64,000 nt of DNA from Variovorax sp. Root411 (GTDB lineage: Bacteria > Pseudomonadota > Gammaproteobacteria > Burkholderiales > Burkholderiaceae_C): NCBI RefSeq assembly GCF_001425205.1, contig NZ_LMDW01000015.1, positions 62,001-126,000 of the forward strand, given 5' to 3'. Positions 26,621 to 35,994 of this stretch are shown here, one piece after another. The translations under genes were made by a program, and so were the position numbers. The notes beneath the pieces are model-generated. The model searched no databases and was not told the origin of the DNA. It was given only the letters and a program-made list of their open reading frames with translations. Positions within the stretch are counted from its first letter, which is position 1. The number at the start of each line of letters is the position of its first letter.

Positions 26621-27595
26621 ATGAAAAAACTGTTCGCCCTCGCGGCGATTGCCGCCGCAGCCGTCGGTGCCCACGCCCAGGATTTCCCCGCGGGCAAGAC
26701 CGTCACTCTGGTGGTGCCTTTCGCGGCCGGCGGTCCGACCGACCGTGTCGCGCGCGACCTTGCGGAAGCCATGCAGAAGACGCTCGGCACCACCATCGTC
26801 GTGGACAACACCGCGGGCGCGGGCAGTTCCATCGGCACCGCCAAGGTGGCGCGCGCCGCGCCCGATGGCTACACGCTGCTGCTGAACCACATCGGCATGT
26901 CCACCATGCCAGCGCTGTATCGCAAGCTGCCCTTCAACGTCGAGAACGATTTCGAGTACCTCGGCATGGTCAACGAAGTGCCGATGACGCTGATCGGCAA
27001 GCCCGGCCTGCCCGCCAACAACTACAAGGAACTGACGACCTGGATCGCCGCCAACAAGGGCAAGATCAACCTGGGCAACGCGGGCCTGGGCGCTGCCTCG
27101 CACCTCTGCGGCCTGCTGCTCCAGAGCGCACTGAAGGTCGAGATGACGCCCGTGCCATACAAGGGCACGGCTCCGGCCATCGCCGACCTGCTCGGCGGCC
27201 AGATCGACCTGCTGTGCGACCAGACGACCAACACCACCTCGCAGATCGAGGCCAAGAAGGTCAAGGCCTATGCCGTCACCACGAGCAAGCGCCTGACCAC
27301 GCCGGCGCTGAAAGACCTGCCGACGCTCGACGAGTCGGGCCTGAAGGGCTTCGAGGTGTCGATCTGGCACGGCGTGTACGCCCCCAAGGGCACGCCGGCA
27401 CCGGTGCTGAAGAAGCTCAACGAAGCCATCAAGGCCGCCTTGAAGGACCCCGGTTTCATCAAGCGCGAAGAAGCACTGGGCGCGGTGATCACCATCGACA
27501 AGCGCACCGAGCCGGCCGAGCACAAGAAGTTCGTCTCGGCCGAGATCGCCAAGTGGGGTCCGATCATCAAGGCCGCTGGGGTCTACGCAGACTAG
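26621..27595 (+). CDS. Bug-family tripartite tricarboxylate transporter binding protein
   Basis: A 324-residue exported protein, signal peptide to about AHAQD (residue 20). The family opening is [21 protein letters not shown]. It has VPYKGTAPAIADLLGGQIDL. Followed by a strong terminator, so it is its own transcript. It may accept a substrate activated by the upstream ligase, but this is inference. Confidence 0.93.
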   Translation: MKKLFALAAIAAAAVGAHAQDFPAGKTVTLVVPFAAGGPTDRVARDLAEAMQKTLGTTIVVDNTAGAGSSIGTAKVARAAPDGYTLLLNHIGMSTMPALYRKLPFNVENDFEYLGMVNEVPMTLIGKPGLPANNYKELTTWIAANKGKINLGNAGLGAASHLCGLLLQSALKVEMTPVPYKGTAPAIADLLGGQIDLLCDQTTNTTSQIEAKKVKAYAVTTSKRLTTPALKDLPTLDESGLKGFEVSIWHGVYAPKGTPAPVLKKLNEAIKAALKDPGFIKREEALGAVITIDKRTEPAEHKKFVSAEIAKWGPIIKAAGVYAD

Positions 27596-27662
27596 CTGTT
27601 GCTCGCCCCCAGGCCGCACGGCAAAGCCGGTGCAGCGGTGTTTCTGGATTTGAATTCGCAGA

Positions 27663-27694
27663 AGCCGCCGTACTTTCGAGGACGGCGGCTTTTT
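27663..27694 (+). terminator. Intrinsic terminator after the Bug gene
   Basis: Stem AGCCGCCGT (27663-27671) and ACGGCGGCT (27682-27690), 9 bp, followed by TTTT. Plus-strand sense, 68 bases after the stop. It also lies just past the end of the convergent dehydrogenase gene. Confidence 0.85.
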
Positions 27695-27701
27695 GTCGCG
27701 G

Positions 27702-29816
27702 CTACTTCGGCCGGATCGCGTCCGCCGTCCCCTGGATGAAGGCCTTGATGCTTTCGATCTCCTCGCCCGAGAGCTTGCCCGTGAAGTCGGGCATGCCGCG
27801 CGCCATGGCCGGGCCCTTGAGGATGAACTTGTCGAGGTTCTCGATGTAGGCCGCGTCCATGTAGCCGAGGTTGGGAATGTTGCCGCCGCGGTCCACGCCG
27901 GGCACGCCGTGGCAGAACACGCAGTTGCTCACGTACAGCATGGTGCCGGCCTGGACCTTGGCGGGGTCGTACTTCACGCCCTGCACCAGCTTGTCCATGC
28001 GGTACTGAACGAAGTCCGGCATCTTCGCCGTGCCGCCCACCGCGAAGGTGTAGACCGTGCCGGGGCCCTGACGCTCGGTGGCACGCTGCGCGAGGCCGTA
28101 CACGCCGCCCCAGCCCACCGCGACCGACACGTACTGCTTGCCGTCGACCATGTAGGTCGAGGGCGCCGCCACCACGCCTGTGCCGGTGGGCGTTTCCCAC
28201 AGCTTCTCGCCCGTCTTCGCGTCGTAGGCCAGCAGGCGCCCGTCGGCCGTGCCCTGGAACACGAGGTTGCCCGCGGTGGTGAGGGTGCCGCCGTTCCATG
28301 GCGAGGCGTAGTCGACGCCCCATGCTTCCTTCTGCGCGACCGGGTCCCAGGCCACGAGGCGGCCGAAGGGCTTGCTCTTGGGCGGCTCGGCATTGGCGAA
28401 CTTGGCGAGGTTCCAGCCCAGGCCGGAGTGCGGGCGGCCCGGCACGTCCTCGTTGAACTTCCAGTCCTTGTCGTCCATGAGGTTGATCGGCACGTTCTGC
28501 GCGGGCAGGTAGGCGAAGCCGGTCTGCGGGTTGAACGACATCGGGTGCCAGTTGTGCGCGCCGAACGGCCCCGGAACGGAGTCCCCGGGCTTGGTGGTGT
28601 CGCGCGCCGCGGCGATCTCGATGGGACGGCCGTTCTTGTCGTAGCCCGTGGCCCAGTTCACTTCGACGAAGTTCTTCGCCGAGATAAACCTTCCGTTGGT
28701 GCGGTCGATGACGAAGAAGAAGCCGTTCTTCGGCGCATGCAGCAGCACCTTGCGCGGCTTGCCGTCGAGCTTCATGTCGGCCAGGATCATCGACTGGGTG
28801 GAGGTGTAGTCCCAGTTGTCGCCTGGGGTCTCCTGGTAGTGCCACACATACTTGCCGGTGTCGGGGTTGAGCGCCACTACCGAGCCCAGGTAGAGGTTGT
28901 CGCCGCCCTTGGGACTGCGCGCCTTGTGCGACCAGGGCGAGCCGTTGCCGGTGCCCACGTACATCAGGTTGAGTTCGGGGTCGAAGGCGAAGCTGTCCCA
29001 CGCGGTGCCGCCACCGCCGGCTTCCCAGTACTTGCCGCTCGGGTCCCAGGTCTTGGCGGCGCGCGCCATCGATTCGTCCTCGAAGGGCTTGCTGGGGTCG
29101 CCGGGCACCACGAACCAGCGCCACTTCTGGTCGCCGGTCTTCGCGTCGTAGGCGGTGACGTAGCCGCGCACGCCGTACTCGGCGCCGCCGTTGCCGATGA
29201 TGACCTTGCCCTTGAACACGCGCGGCGCACCGGTGATGGTGTAGCTGCCCTTCTGGCCCTCGATGGTGTTCTTCTCCCAGACCTTCTGGCCGGTGGCCGC
29301 GTCGAGCGCGATCAGCCGGCCGTCGTAGGCCGCCACGTAGACCTTGCCTTCATAGATCGCCACGCCGCGGTTCACCACGTCGCAGCAGCCCCTGAAACCC
29401 TTGGACTTGTCGACCTGCGGATCGAAGGTCCACAGCTTCTGCCCGGTGCGCGTGTCGATGGCGTGCACCACGCTCCACGAGGCGGTGATGTACATGGTGC
29501 CGTCCACCACCAGCGGCGTGGCTTCCACGCCGCGCGTCGATTCGAGGTTGTACGACCAGACCAGCCCCAGCTGCTTGACGTTGCCGGCGTTCACCTGGTC
29601 GAGCCTGCTGAAGCGCGACTCCGAATAGTCGAGGCCGACGCTGGGCCAGTCGGGCGTCTTCTTCTGCGCTGCGTTGGCGCGGATGAAGCTGCCGTCGACG
29701 CGCTTCGTGGCGGCGGCCGCGCGGTCCTGTGCGTTCTGGGCCGTTGCCGCGGTCGGTGCGCCCAGGCACAGCAAGGCGCCGGCCAGCACGAGCAGCCCGG
29801 AGTGTGTTTTTTTCAT
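27702..29816 (-). CDS. PQQ-dependent alcohol dehydrogenase with fused cytochrome c
   Basis: A 704-residue quinohemoprotein. Signal peptide to about residue 26 (TATAQ). The eight-bladed propeller has vicinal Cys144-Cys145 (FRGCCDV), the catalytic region with Asp336 in GDNWDYTST, and the Trp-docking repeats. C-terminal cytochrome c domain with CVFCH (C632, C635, H636). Residue 338 is Thr, whereas lanthanide-type enzymes have Asp two positions after the catalytic Asp, so a calcium type is likely. It oxidises primary alcohols in the periplasm. Ribosome-binding site AAAGGAG. Confidence 0.93.
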   Translation of the reverse strand: MKKTHSGLLVLAGALLCLGAPTAATAQNAQDRAAAATKRVDGSFIRANAAQKKTPDWPSVGLDYSESRFSRLDQVNAGNVKQLGLVWSYNLESTRGVEATPLVVDGTMYITASWSVVHAIDTRTGQKLWTFDPQVDKSKGFRGCCDVVNRGVAIYEGKVYVAAYDGRLIALDAATGQKVWEKNTIEGQKGSYTITGAPRVFKGKVIIGNGGAEYGVRGYVTAYDAKTGDQKWRWFVVPGDPSKPFEDESMARAAKTWDPSGKYWEAGGGGTAWDSFAFDPELNLMYVGTGNGSPWSHKARSPKGGDNLYLGSVVALNPDTGKYVWHYQETPGDNWDYTSTQSMILADMKLDGKPRKVLLHAPKNGFFFVIDRTNGRFISAKNFVEVNWATGYDKNGRPIEIAAARDTTKPGDSVPGPFGAHNWHPMSFNPQTGFAYLPAQNVPINLMDDKDWKFNEDVPGRPHSGLGWNLAKFANAEPPKSKPFGRLVAWDPVAQKEAWGVDYASPWNGGTLTTAGNLVFQGTADGRLLAYDAKTGEKLWETPTGTGVVAAPSTYMVDGKQYVSVAVGWGGVYGLAQRATERQGPGTVYTFAVGGTAKMPDFVQYRMDKLVQGVKYDPAKVQAGTMLYVSNCVFCHGVPGVDRGGNIPNLGYMDAAYIENLDKFILKGPAMARGMPDFTGKLSGEEIESIKAFIQGTADAIRPK

Positions 29817-29892
29817 CGCAGGTCTCCTTTGTCCCTCAAGGATCGTGCGCGCGGGCTCCTGATTCACCCCCGGGATTTCCCCAGTCCGGCGC

Positions 29893-29909
29893 TGTTCCAT
29901 TGCGGAACA
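29893..29909. promoter_or_regulatory. Candidate operator in the dehydrogenase/regulator gap
   Basis: Perfect dyad TGTTCC-ATTGC-GGAACA in the 143-base gap between the divergent PQQ dehydrogenase and the Fis-type regulator. It is positioned to control both and is the best candidate site for that regulator. Confidence 0.5.
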
Positions 29910-29959
29910 CATTCAGCGTGGTCCCGATCCCCGACCCCACCCAGGGAGGCAGCGAACCC

Positions 29960-31231
29960 ATGGCCCTCGACAGAATCGGCACGCCGGACGCGCCGCGCCA
30001 GATCTTTGCCAGCACGCCCGCGCAGCGCGTGGCGCTCGCGCGGCAGCAGTTTTTCGAGGAAGGCGTGCGCCCCTCGGGCCTCGTCGGCGAGGCCGTGCTC
30101 CAGTCGTGGATGCGCTGCAGCCGCACGCACACCGACCGCCAGCGCATCGTGACCTTCGACGCGGTCACGCCGAGCCGCCTGCACGCCACGCTCGCGCGCA
30201 GCCGCGAGCTGCTCGACGTGGCGCGCCAGGAACTGGCGCAGATGGAACACGCGCTCGCGGGCACCGACTGCCGCGTGATCCTCACCGATCGCGAGGGCGT
30301 GGTGGTGCACGTCACGCAGCAGCCCGCCGCCGCGCACCAGCCAGTGCTGCGCAAGACATCGCGCGTGGGCGTGAACATCTCCGAGCGCGTCGTCGGCACC
30401 ACGGCGCCGGGCATCGTGGCGAGCACCGGGCAGGCCTGCGCGGTCGATGGCGCGGAGCACTACTTCGACGTGCTGGGCCACATGCAGTGTGCGGCGGCGC
30501 CGATTCGCGACGTGGCGGGGCAGCTCGCCGGCGTGCTCGACCTCACGGTGGAGGCGCGCCGCTTCGGCTTCGACGCGGCGTCGATGGTGGCGCTCCATGC
30601 CACGACCATCGAGAACCGGCTGCTGCAGGCGCAATCGCGCGACCACCTGATCCTGCGCTTCCAGGCCAGCCCCACGCTGCTGGGCACGCCGCTCGAAGCG
30701 CTGGCGGGCGTCTCACCCGACGGCACGATCGCCTGGCTCAACAACGCGGGCGCGCGGCTCTTGGGGCGGCTGCCCGAGGCGGCGGACGAGCGCGACGTCG
30801 AATGCCTGCTCGGGCACGACCTCGCGAGCCTGCTGCGGCTGAGGCGGCGCGAGGCGGCGCAGCCGCTGCGGCTGGCGAGCGGGCTGGGCGTGTGGGTGCA
30901 GGCGCGGCTGAAGGGCGCGGACGGTGCGGACTTCAGGCATGCGGTGGCGATGCCGGGCGAGGCGGCGTCGCTCGCAATCGAACAGCAGGACGACGCGCGG
31001 ATGCACGCGCCCGAAGCCTGCGAGCGCACGGAGCCTGGCGAATCCGCGTCCCCTGCGCAGGCGACGCTGCGCGAGCACAGCCGCAAGCTGATCGAGGAAA
31101 CGCTCGCCGCACATGGCGGCAATGTGTCCCAGGCGGCGCGGCAGCTGCGCGTGTCGCGCGGCACGCTCTATCGGCGGCTGCACGGCTGGCGCGACAACAA
31201 CGGCGCGGAAGAAGGCGCGTCGCCGGCCTGA
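29960..31231 (+). CDS. AcoR-like Fis-family regulator without an AAA+ domain
   Basis: A 423-residue protein. N-terminal AcoR-type region with a GAF fold (about residues 60-215, including FDVLGHMQCAAAPIRDVAGQLAG), a PAS-like region (about 225-330), then a C-terminal Fis HTH (GGNVSQAARQLRVSRGTLYRRL). There is no Walker A or GAFTGA, so it cannot be a classical sigma-54 activator. Divergent from the alcohol dehydrogenase, which it probably controls. Strong ribosome-binding site GGGAGG. Confidence 0.88.
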   Translation: MALDRIGTPDAPRQIFASTPAQRVALARQQFFEEGVRPSGLVGEAVLQSWMRCSRTHTDRQRIVTFDAVTPSRLHATLARSRELLDVARQELAQMEHALAGTDCRVILTDREGVVVHVTQQPAAAHQPVLRKTSRVGVNISERVVGTTAPGIVASTGQACAVDGAEHYFDVLGHMQCAAAPIRDVAGQLAGVLDLTVEARRFGFDAASMVALHATTIENRLLQAQSRDHLILRFQASPTLLGTPLEALAGVSPDGTIAWLNNAGARLLGRLPEAADERDVECLLGHDLASLLRLRRREAAQPLRLASGLGVWVQARLKGADGADFRHAVAMPGEAASLAIEQQDDARMHAPEACERTEPGESASPAQATLREHSRKLIEETLAAHGGNVSQAARQLRVSRGTLYRRLHGWRDNNGAEEGASPA

Positions 31232-31242
31232 TCGATCAGGCC
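31225..31242. terminator. Palindrome shared by two convergent stop codons
   Basis: GGCCTGATC-GATCAGGCC is a perfect 18-base palindrome that contains both TGA stops, one on each strand (31229-31231 and 31236-31238). It may be a bidirectional terminator, though no U-tract follows on either strand. Confidence 0.45.
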
Positions 31243-32399
31243 GCGGCGCGCGCCAGCGCGCGCGCGCGGCGCGCCTTCGCATCGGGCTGCAGCGGCCGCA
31301 GGTATTCGTGCAGCGCCAGCGCGGCCGCGCCCACCGCGGGTGCCAGCGCGCCGTAGCGTGCGGTGCGCAGGTCGGGCGCGGGCATGCCGGCGCCATCGGC
31401 GTGGCGCTTCACGCTTTCGAACGCAGCCTGCGCAAAGCCAGGATGGTCGGCACAGGCCTTGCCGCCAAGCACGATCGCGCGCGGATTGAAGGTGACCCAC
31501 AGGTTCTGCAGCAGCACGCCGAAGAAGGCCGCGGCGCGCTGCATGTCGGTGCCCTCGCGCTCCAGCACGCGCGAGCCGAAGAAGGCCTCGGCGCAGCCGC
31601 GGCGGCCGCACGAGCACAAGGGTCCGTCGAGTTCGAGGATGGTGTGGCCGATCTCGCCGGCCATGCCCTGCGCGCCGGTGAAAAGCCGGTCGTTCAGCAC
31701 CACGCCGGCGCCCACGCCCACGTCGCAGTTGACAAAAATCAGCGGGTCTTCGCCGTCCTGGCCTTCACTCGCCGCGAACTCGTACTCGCCGAGCGCGGCC
31801 GCATCGGCATCGTTCTGCAGTTGCACGGTGACGCCGGGCAGGCCGACGGCGGCAAAGGCTTTCTCGAGCGCGGGCAGCAGGCTCACGTTGCGCCAGCCGA
31901 AATTGGGCGCGAAGCGGACCACGCCGGTGCAGTCGTCCACCGCGCCCGGCACGCAGACGCCAATGCTCGACAGGCGCAGGCCGAGCCGCTCGAGCACCAC
32001 GTGCGCGGCGGCGGCCATGCGCGCGACCTGCGCGCACGCGCCGGCCGGCGAGCCGTCGGTCAGGGCCTGGGTGTCCGCGTACAGCACCTCGCCCTGCAGC
32101 GAGACGCACACGAGGCGCACGGTCTCGACCGCGATCTCCACGCCCATCAGCGCGCGCACGCCCACGTTGATCTGCAGCGGCGTCGAGGGCCGGCCCATGC
32201 CGTCGGCCACCGTCGCGCCGGCCTCGCTGAGCCAGCCTTCGTCGAGCAGCTCGCGCACCAGCAGGCTGACGGTCGACTTGGTGAGCCCGCTCTCGCTCGC
32301 CAGCCGCGCACGCGACAAGCCGGGCTGCGCGCGCAGCAGCCGCAGCAGCACGCTGCGGTTCATGCGCTTCAACAGTTGCTGGTCGCCGATGGTGGTCAC
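31236..32399 (-). CDS. xylR: ROK-family transcriptional regulator, XylR-type
   Basis: A 387-residue protein starting at GTG 32399, 1 base after the xylG stop. N-terminal HTH (LSRARLASESGLTKSTVSLLVREL), then a sugar-kinase-like ROK domain with GMAGEIGHT and the zinc motif CSCGRRGCAE. Such repressors release DNA on binding sugar, here probably xylose. It is the last gene of the sugar importer operon, and a XylR-like operator precedes xylF. Confidence 0.88.
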   Translation of the reverse strand: MTTIGDQQLLKRMNRSVLLRLLRAQPGLSRARLASESGLTKSTVSLLVRELLDEGWLSEAGATVADGMGRPSTPLQINVGVRALMGVEIAVETVRLVCVSLQGEVLYADTQALTDGSPAGACAQVARMAAAAHVVLERLGLRLSSIGVCVPGAVDDCTGVVRFAPNFGWRNVSLLPALEKAFAAVGLPGVTVQLQNDADAAALGEYEFAASEGQDGEDPLIFVNCDVGVGAGVVLNDRLFTGAQGMAGEIGHTILELDGPLCSCGRRGCAEAFFGSRVLEREGTDMQRAAAFFGVLLQNLWVTFNPRAIVLGGKACADHPGFAQAAFESVKRHADGAGMPAPDLRTARYGALAPAVGAAALALHEYLRPLQPDAKARRARALARAAA

Positions 32400-32400
32400 A

Positions 32401-33198
32401 TCAGGAGAGCGCTGCAGTCTCGGCGTGATGGGCCTGCTCTTTGCCCTCGGGCCGCTTGCCGGCAATGATCATCCCGAGCACCTCGTCCTCGGTCACGTCG
32501 GTGGTGCGGTAGGTGCCGACCAGCTTGCCGTTCTTCATCACCGCGAGGCGGTCGCTCAGCGAGAATACGTCGGGCATGTCGTGCGTGATCAGGAAGATGC
32601 CGACGCCGTCGGCCTTGAGCTGCTTCACGAGCCCGCCGACCATCGCGGTTTCTTCCGGGCCGAGCGCGGCACAGGGCTCGTCCATGATGAGGATGCGCGC
32701 GTTGAAATACAGCGCCCGCGAGATCGCCACCACCTGCCGCTGCCCGCCCGAGAGGCGGCGCACCGGCACGCGGATGTTGGTGAAGTTCCTGTTGAGGCGG
32801 TGGAACACCTTGCGCGCCTGCACTTCCATGAAGTGGTCGTCGAGCGTGCGCCACGGCGTCATCTTCTCGCGGCCGAGGAAGAGGTTCGACACGGAGTCGA
32901 GGTTGTCGGCGAGCGCGAGGGTCTGGTAGATGGTCTCGATGCCCTGGGCCTGCGCTTCGGCGGGCGTGCGGATGTGGACCTTCTCGCCGGCGATCAGCGT
33001 GTCGCCCGAGTCGATAGGGTAGGCGCCCGCGAGCATCTTCATCAGCGTGGACTTGCCGGCGCCGTTGTGGCCGAGCAGCGCGACCACTTCGCCGGGATAG
33101 AGGTTCACGCTCACGCCGTCCACGGCCTTGACGCCGCCGAAGGCCTTGCGGATTTCGCGCAGTTCTACTAGCGGCTTGGAGGGTTCTATGCCGACCAT
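32401..33198 (-). CDS. xylG: Sugar ABC transporter ATPase, single-domain XylG-like
   Basis: A 265-residue ATPase. Walker [10 protein letters not shown], signature LSGGQRQ, Walker B ILIMDEP, H-loop ITHDMP. E. coli XylG has two fused ATPase halves of about 510 residues; this one has a single half, as in FrcA-type systems, and would work as a homodimer. It lies downstream of the composite repeat, which separates it from xylH. Confidence 0.88.
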   Translation of the reverse strand: MVGIEPSKPLVELREIRKAFGGVKAVDGVSVNLYPGEVVALLGHNGAGKSTLMKMLAGAYPIDSGDTLIAGEKVHIRTPAEAQAQGIETIYQTLALADNLDSVSNLFLGREKMTPWRTLDDHFMEVQARKVFHRLNRNFTNIRVPVRRLSGGQRQVVAISRALYFNARILIMDEPCAALGPEETAMVGGLVKQLKADGVGIFLITHDMPDVFSLSDRLAVMKNGKLVGTYRTTDVTEDEVLGMIIAGKRPEGKEQAHHAETAALS

Positions 33199-33241
33199 TG
33201 TTCAGTGCTCCAACTTGTTTTGATGCTCTTGTTCGGGGTGC

Positions 33242-33468
33242 GTGCACAGGCCACCGGGTGCTCCCCTCCGCGAATGTCCCCCGCTTCGCTCCTCCTTTAT
33301 TTCGCTGCGGGGAGCACCCGATGCCCTGTGCACGTGGACACGTTGCTGGTTCGCGGCCGATCGACAAGTGCTCTGAACGATCACGCCGATGGGGTGCCTT
33401 GCGCAGCGAAATAAAGGAGGAGCGAAGCGGGGGACATTCGCGGAGCAAGGTACCCCGTCGGCGTGAGC
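33242..33468. repeat. Composite palindromic repeat inside the xyl operon
   Basis: Core copies at 33269-33309 (plus sense) and 33402-33442 (inverse) are identical to those near 25015. Copy 1 has 24-base arms at 33242-33265 and 33310-33333 complementary at 22 positions; copy 2 has arms at 33379-33401 and 33446-33468 complementary at 20 of 23. Arm sequences differ between copies while each pair still matches itself. The spacer shares GACAAGTGCTCTGAACGATC with the 25080 locus. Confidence 0.9.
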
Positions 33469-33493
33469 GCACCCCGAACAACAGTGCTTCATC

Positions 33494-34684
33494 TCAGTTC
33501 TCCCCGAACTTGCGGCGGTACAGAACGTCGAACACGACAGCCACGATCAGCACCTGCCCGATGATGACCATGCGCTTGCCGATCGGCACGTCGAGCAGCA
33601 GCATGCCGCTGTCGAGCGACTGCATGATCAGCGCACCCAGCACCGAGCCGAAGATCGAGCCGCTGCCGCCCGCCAGCGCCGTGCCCCCGATCACGGCCGC
33701 CGCGATCACGTACAGCTCCATGCCCGTGCCCAGCGAATTGGTGCCCGCGTTGAGCCGCGCGATCGACACGATGGCCGCGACGGTGACGAGCACCGCCAGC
33801 AGCGCGAACAGCATCAGCGTGACGCGCTTGACCGGAATGCCCACCAGCGCCGCCGCATCCGGGTTGCCGCCCATCGCGAACACATAGCGCCCGAAGCGCG
33901 TGCGGTGCACGATGAACGACAGCACGATCGCCACCACCGCCCAGATCAGCACCGGGATCGGAATGCCCTGCGGCTCGCTCTTCGACGAGATCTGGTAGTT
34001 GTTCATGACCCATGCGAAGCCGAACACCACCGCCACCGGCACCGCGGTGATCAGCACGTCGAGCCACAGTGCCTCGGTCGGCATCTCGTAGCGCTGGCGC
34101 GCGCGGCGCTTCTGCAGCATGCGCCCGAACAGCACCAGCGCGACCAGCCCCGCGAGCACCCAGCTCGCCGTGACGCCGATGCCGCCGTCGTAGCCGCCGC
34201 CCAGCCGCTGGAAGAATTCGTCGTTCACCGGTTGCGTCTTGCCGTCGGCCACGAGGAAGGCCGCGCCGCGGAACGACATCAGCCCGCCGAGCGTGACCAC
34301 GAACGAGGGCACGCCGAGCACCGCCGTGAGCCAGCCTTGATAGATCGACACGAGCAGTGCCACGGCAAGACCCGCGAGGCAGGCCGTGGGCCACGACCAG
34401 CCCGAGGTGTATTGGAGGTACGCGATCAGCACGCCGACGAAGCCCATCACCGAGCCGACCGACAGGTCGATGTGGCGCGCCACGATGACCAGCACCATCA
34501 CGGTCGAGACGATGCCGACCACGGCCGTCTGCTGCGCGACGTTGTAGAGGTTTTCGGGCGACAGGAACACGCCGCCCGACATGACGCTGAACACCACCGC
34601 CATCACGGCCAGCAGCACGCACATCAGGATCAGCCGCAGGTCGATGCCCGTGCGGCGCCACCAGCCCGGAGTTTCATTGCTCAT
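33494..34684 (-). CDS. xylH: Sugar ABC transporter permease, XylH-like
   Basis: A 396-residue inner-membrane permease with about ten hydrophobic segments and the branched-chain/ribose/xylose permease fold. Near XylH in length. Has the EAA-like loop AMGGNPDAAALVGIPVKR. It is 99 bases downstream of xylF. Imports the sugar bound by XylF. Confidence 0.9.
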   Translation of the reverse strand: MSNETPGWWRRTGIDLRLILMCVLLAVMAVVFSVMSGGVFLSPENLYNVAQQTAVVGIVSTVMVLVIVARHIDLSVGSVMGFVGVLIAYLQYTSGWSWPTACLAGLAVALLVSIYQGWLTAVLGVPSFVVTLGGLMSFRGAAFLVADGKTQPVNDEFFQRLGGGYDGGIGVTASWVLAGLVALVLFGRMLQKRRARQRYEMPTEALWLDVLITAVPVAVVFGFAWVMNNYQISSKSEPQGIPIPVLIWAVVAIVLSFIVHRTRFGRYVFAMGGNPDAAALVGIPVKRVTLMLFALLAVLVTVAAIVSIARLNAGTNSLGTGMELYVIAAAVIGGTALAGGSGSIFGSVLGALIMQSLDSGMLLLDVPIGKRMVIIGQVLIVAVVFDVLYRRKFGEN

Positions 34685-34783
34685 TTTTGAAGGTGCCCCT
34701 TGGAACGGCAGGTGCGCGACCGCGTACCGGCCAGCCCCAGGGGCCGGCCGGACGCCGCGTGGCGCGGATTGACAGCAGACTCG

Positions 34784-35806
34784 TTACTTGCAGGCGGCGG
34801 GCGCGCTAGCACCCGTGGCGCCCTTGCAGAGCTCGTCCTTCTTGATCCAGCCGGCCTTGACGACCACGTCGAGGTTGTCGCGCGTGATCGCCACCGGCGT
34901 CAGCAGGCGCGAGGACAGCGAGATCTTCTTGGCGCCGCCGGCCCAGGGTGCGGCCTTGTCGACCGGCTTGCCGGCGGCCAGCGCCATGGCGGCGGAGGCG
35001 GCTTCGCGGCCGAGTTCGCGCGAATCCTTCCAGACGGTGGCGGTCTGCGTGCCCAGCGCAATGCGGTTGAGCGCCGCGAAGTCGGCGTCCTGGCCCGACA
35101 CCGGGATGCCGCGCAGGCCCTTGGCGGTGAGCGCCGCCACCGCGCCGCCGGCCGTGCCGTCGTTGGCCGCGACCACCGCGTCGACCTTGTTGCCGTTCTT
35201 GGTGAGCATCTGCTCCATGTTCTTCTGCGCGACCTCGGGCTTCCAGCCGTCGGTGTATTCGTCGCCGACGATCTTGATGTCGCCCTTCTTGATCGCGGCA
35301 TCCAGCACTTCCTGCTGACCGGCGCGCAGGAAGTCGGCGTTCGGGTCGCTCGGCGATCCCTTGATGATCACGTAATTGCCCTTGGGCTTGACCTTGAAGA
35401 CCTCGCGCGCCTCCATGCGGCCGACCTCGACGTTGTCGAAGGTGATGTAGAACACGCCCGGCGCCTCGATCAGGCGGTCATAGGCCACCACGGGCACCTT
35501 CTGGCGCGTGGCCTTGGTGATGGCGGGCAGGATGGCGTCCTTGTCCATCGCCAGCACGATGAGCGCCTTGGCGCCCTTCGACATCAGGCCCTCGATGTCG
35601 CCCAACTGCTTCTCGGGCGAACCGCCCGCATCGGCACTGATGTACTTGGCGCCGAGCTTCTCCAACTGGGCCTTGATGGCGGCCTCGTCGGTCTTCCAGC
35701 GTTCTTCCTGGAAGTTGGACCAGCTCACGCCGACCACGGTTTGCGCCAGGGCGCCCACGGCCGTGAAACCGAAGGCCATGGCGGCCAGGGTGTGTTTCAG
35801 TTGCAT
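34784..35806 (-). CDS. xylF: D-xylose-type periplasmic binding protein
   Basis: A 340-residue exported protein with signal peptide to about residue 22 (GALAQ). Closely follows the XylF pattern: [57 protein letters not shown] and SGQDAD. The strongest evidence in the operon that the substrate is xylose or a near relative. ATG 35806 follows GGAGAG. Confidence 0.92.
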   Translation of the reverse strand: MQLKHTLAAMAFGFTAVGALAQTVVGVSWSNFQEERWKTDEAAIKAQLEKLGAKYISADAGGSPEKQLGDIEGLMSKGAKALIVLAMDKDAILPAITKATRQKVPVVAYDRLIEAPGVFYITFDNVEVGRMEAREVFKVKPKGNYVIIKGSPSDPNADFLRAGQQEVLDAAIKKGDIKIVGDEYTDGWKPEVAQKNMEQMLTKNGNKVDAVVAANDGTAGGAVAALTAKGLRGIPVSGQDADFAALNRIALGTQTATVWKDSRELGREAASAAMALAAGKPVDKAAPWAGGAKKISLSSRLLTPVAITRDNLDVVVKAGWIKKDELCKGATGASAPAACK

Positions 35807-35856
35807 CGATGTCTCTCCAGTGTTGGTGCGCCCCGCAGGAACCGGCGGTAGGAAAT

Positions 35857-35883
35857 TAGTTAGTTTGAAGGGCGAACTAACTA
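35857..35883. promoter_or_regulatory. XylR-like operator upstream of xylF
   Basis: Perfect dyad TAGTTAGTT-N9-AACTAACTA, 51-77 bases upstream of xylF. It resembles the TTAGTTTGTT..AACAAACTAA operator known for ROK-type XylR in Bacillus. It fits repression by the ROK gene at the operon's end. Confidence 0.75.
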
Positions 35884-35994
35884 TCCCATCGCAGCGGAAC
35901 TCTGGGCATCCGGGAATTCCCGGAGCGCTATCCGGGCGAAGGCGCACGCGAAAAAGGCCGGGAGGTCCCGGCCTTCTCGTGAACTCGGGCCGCT

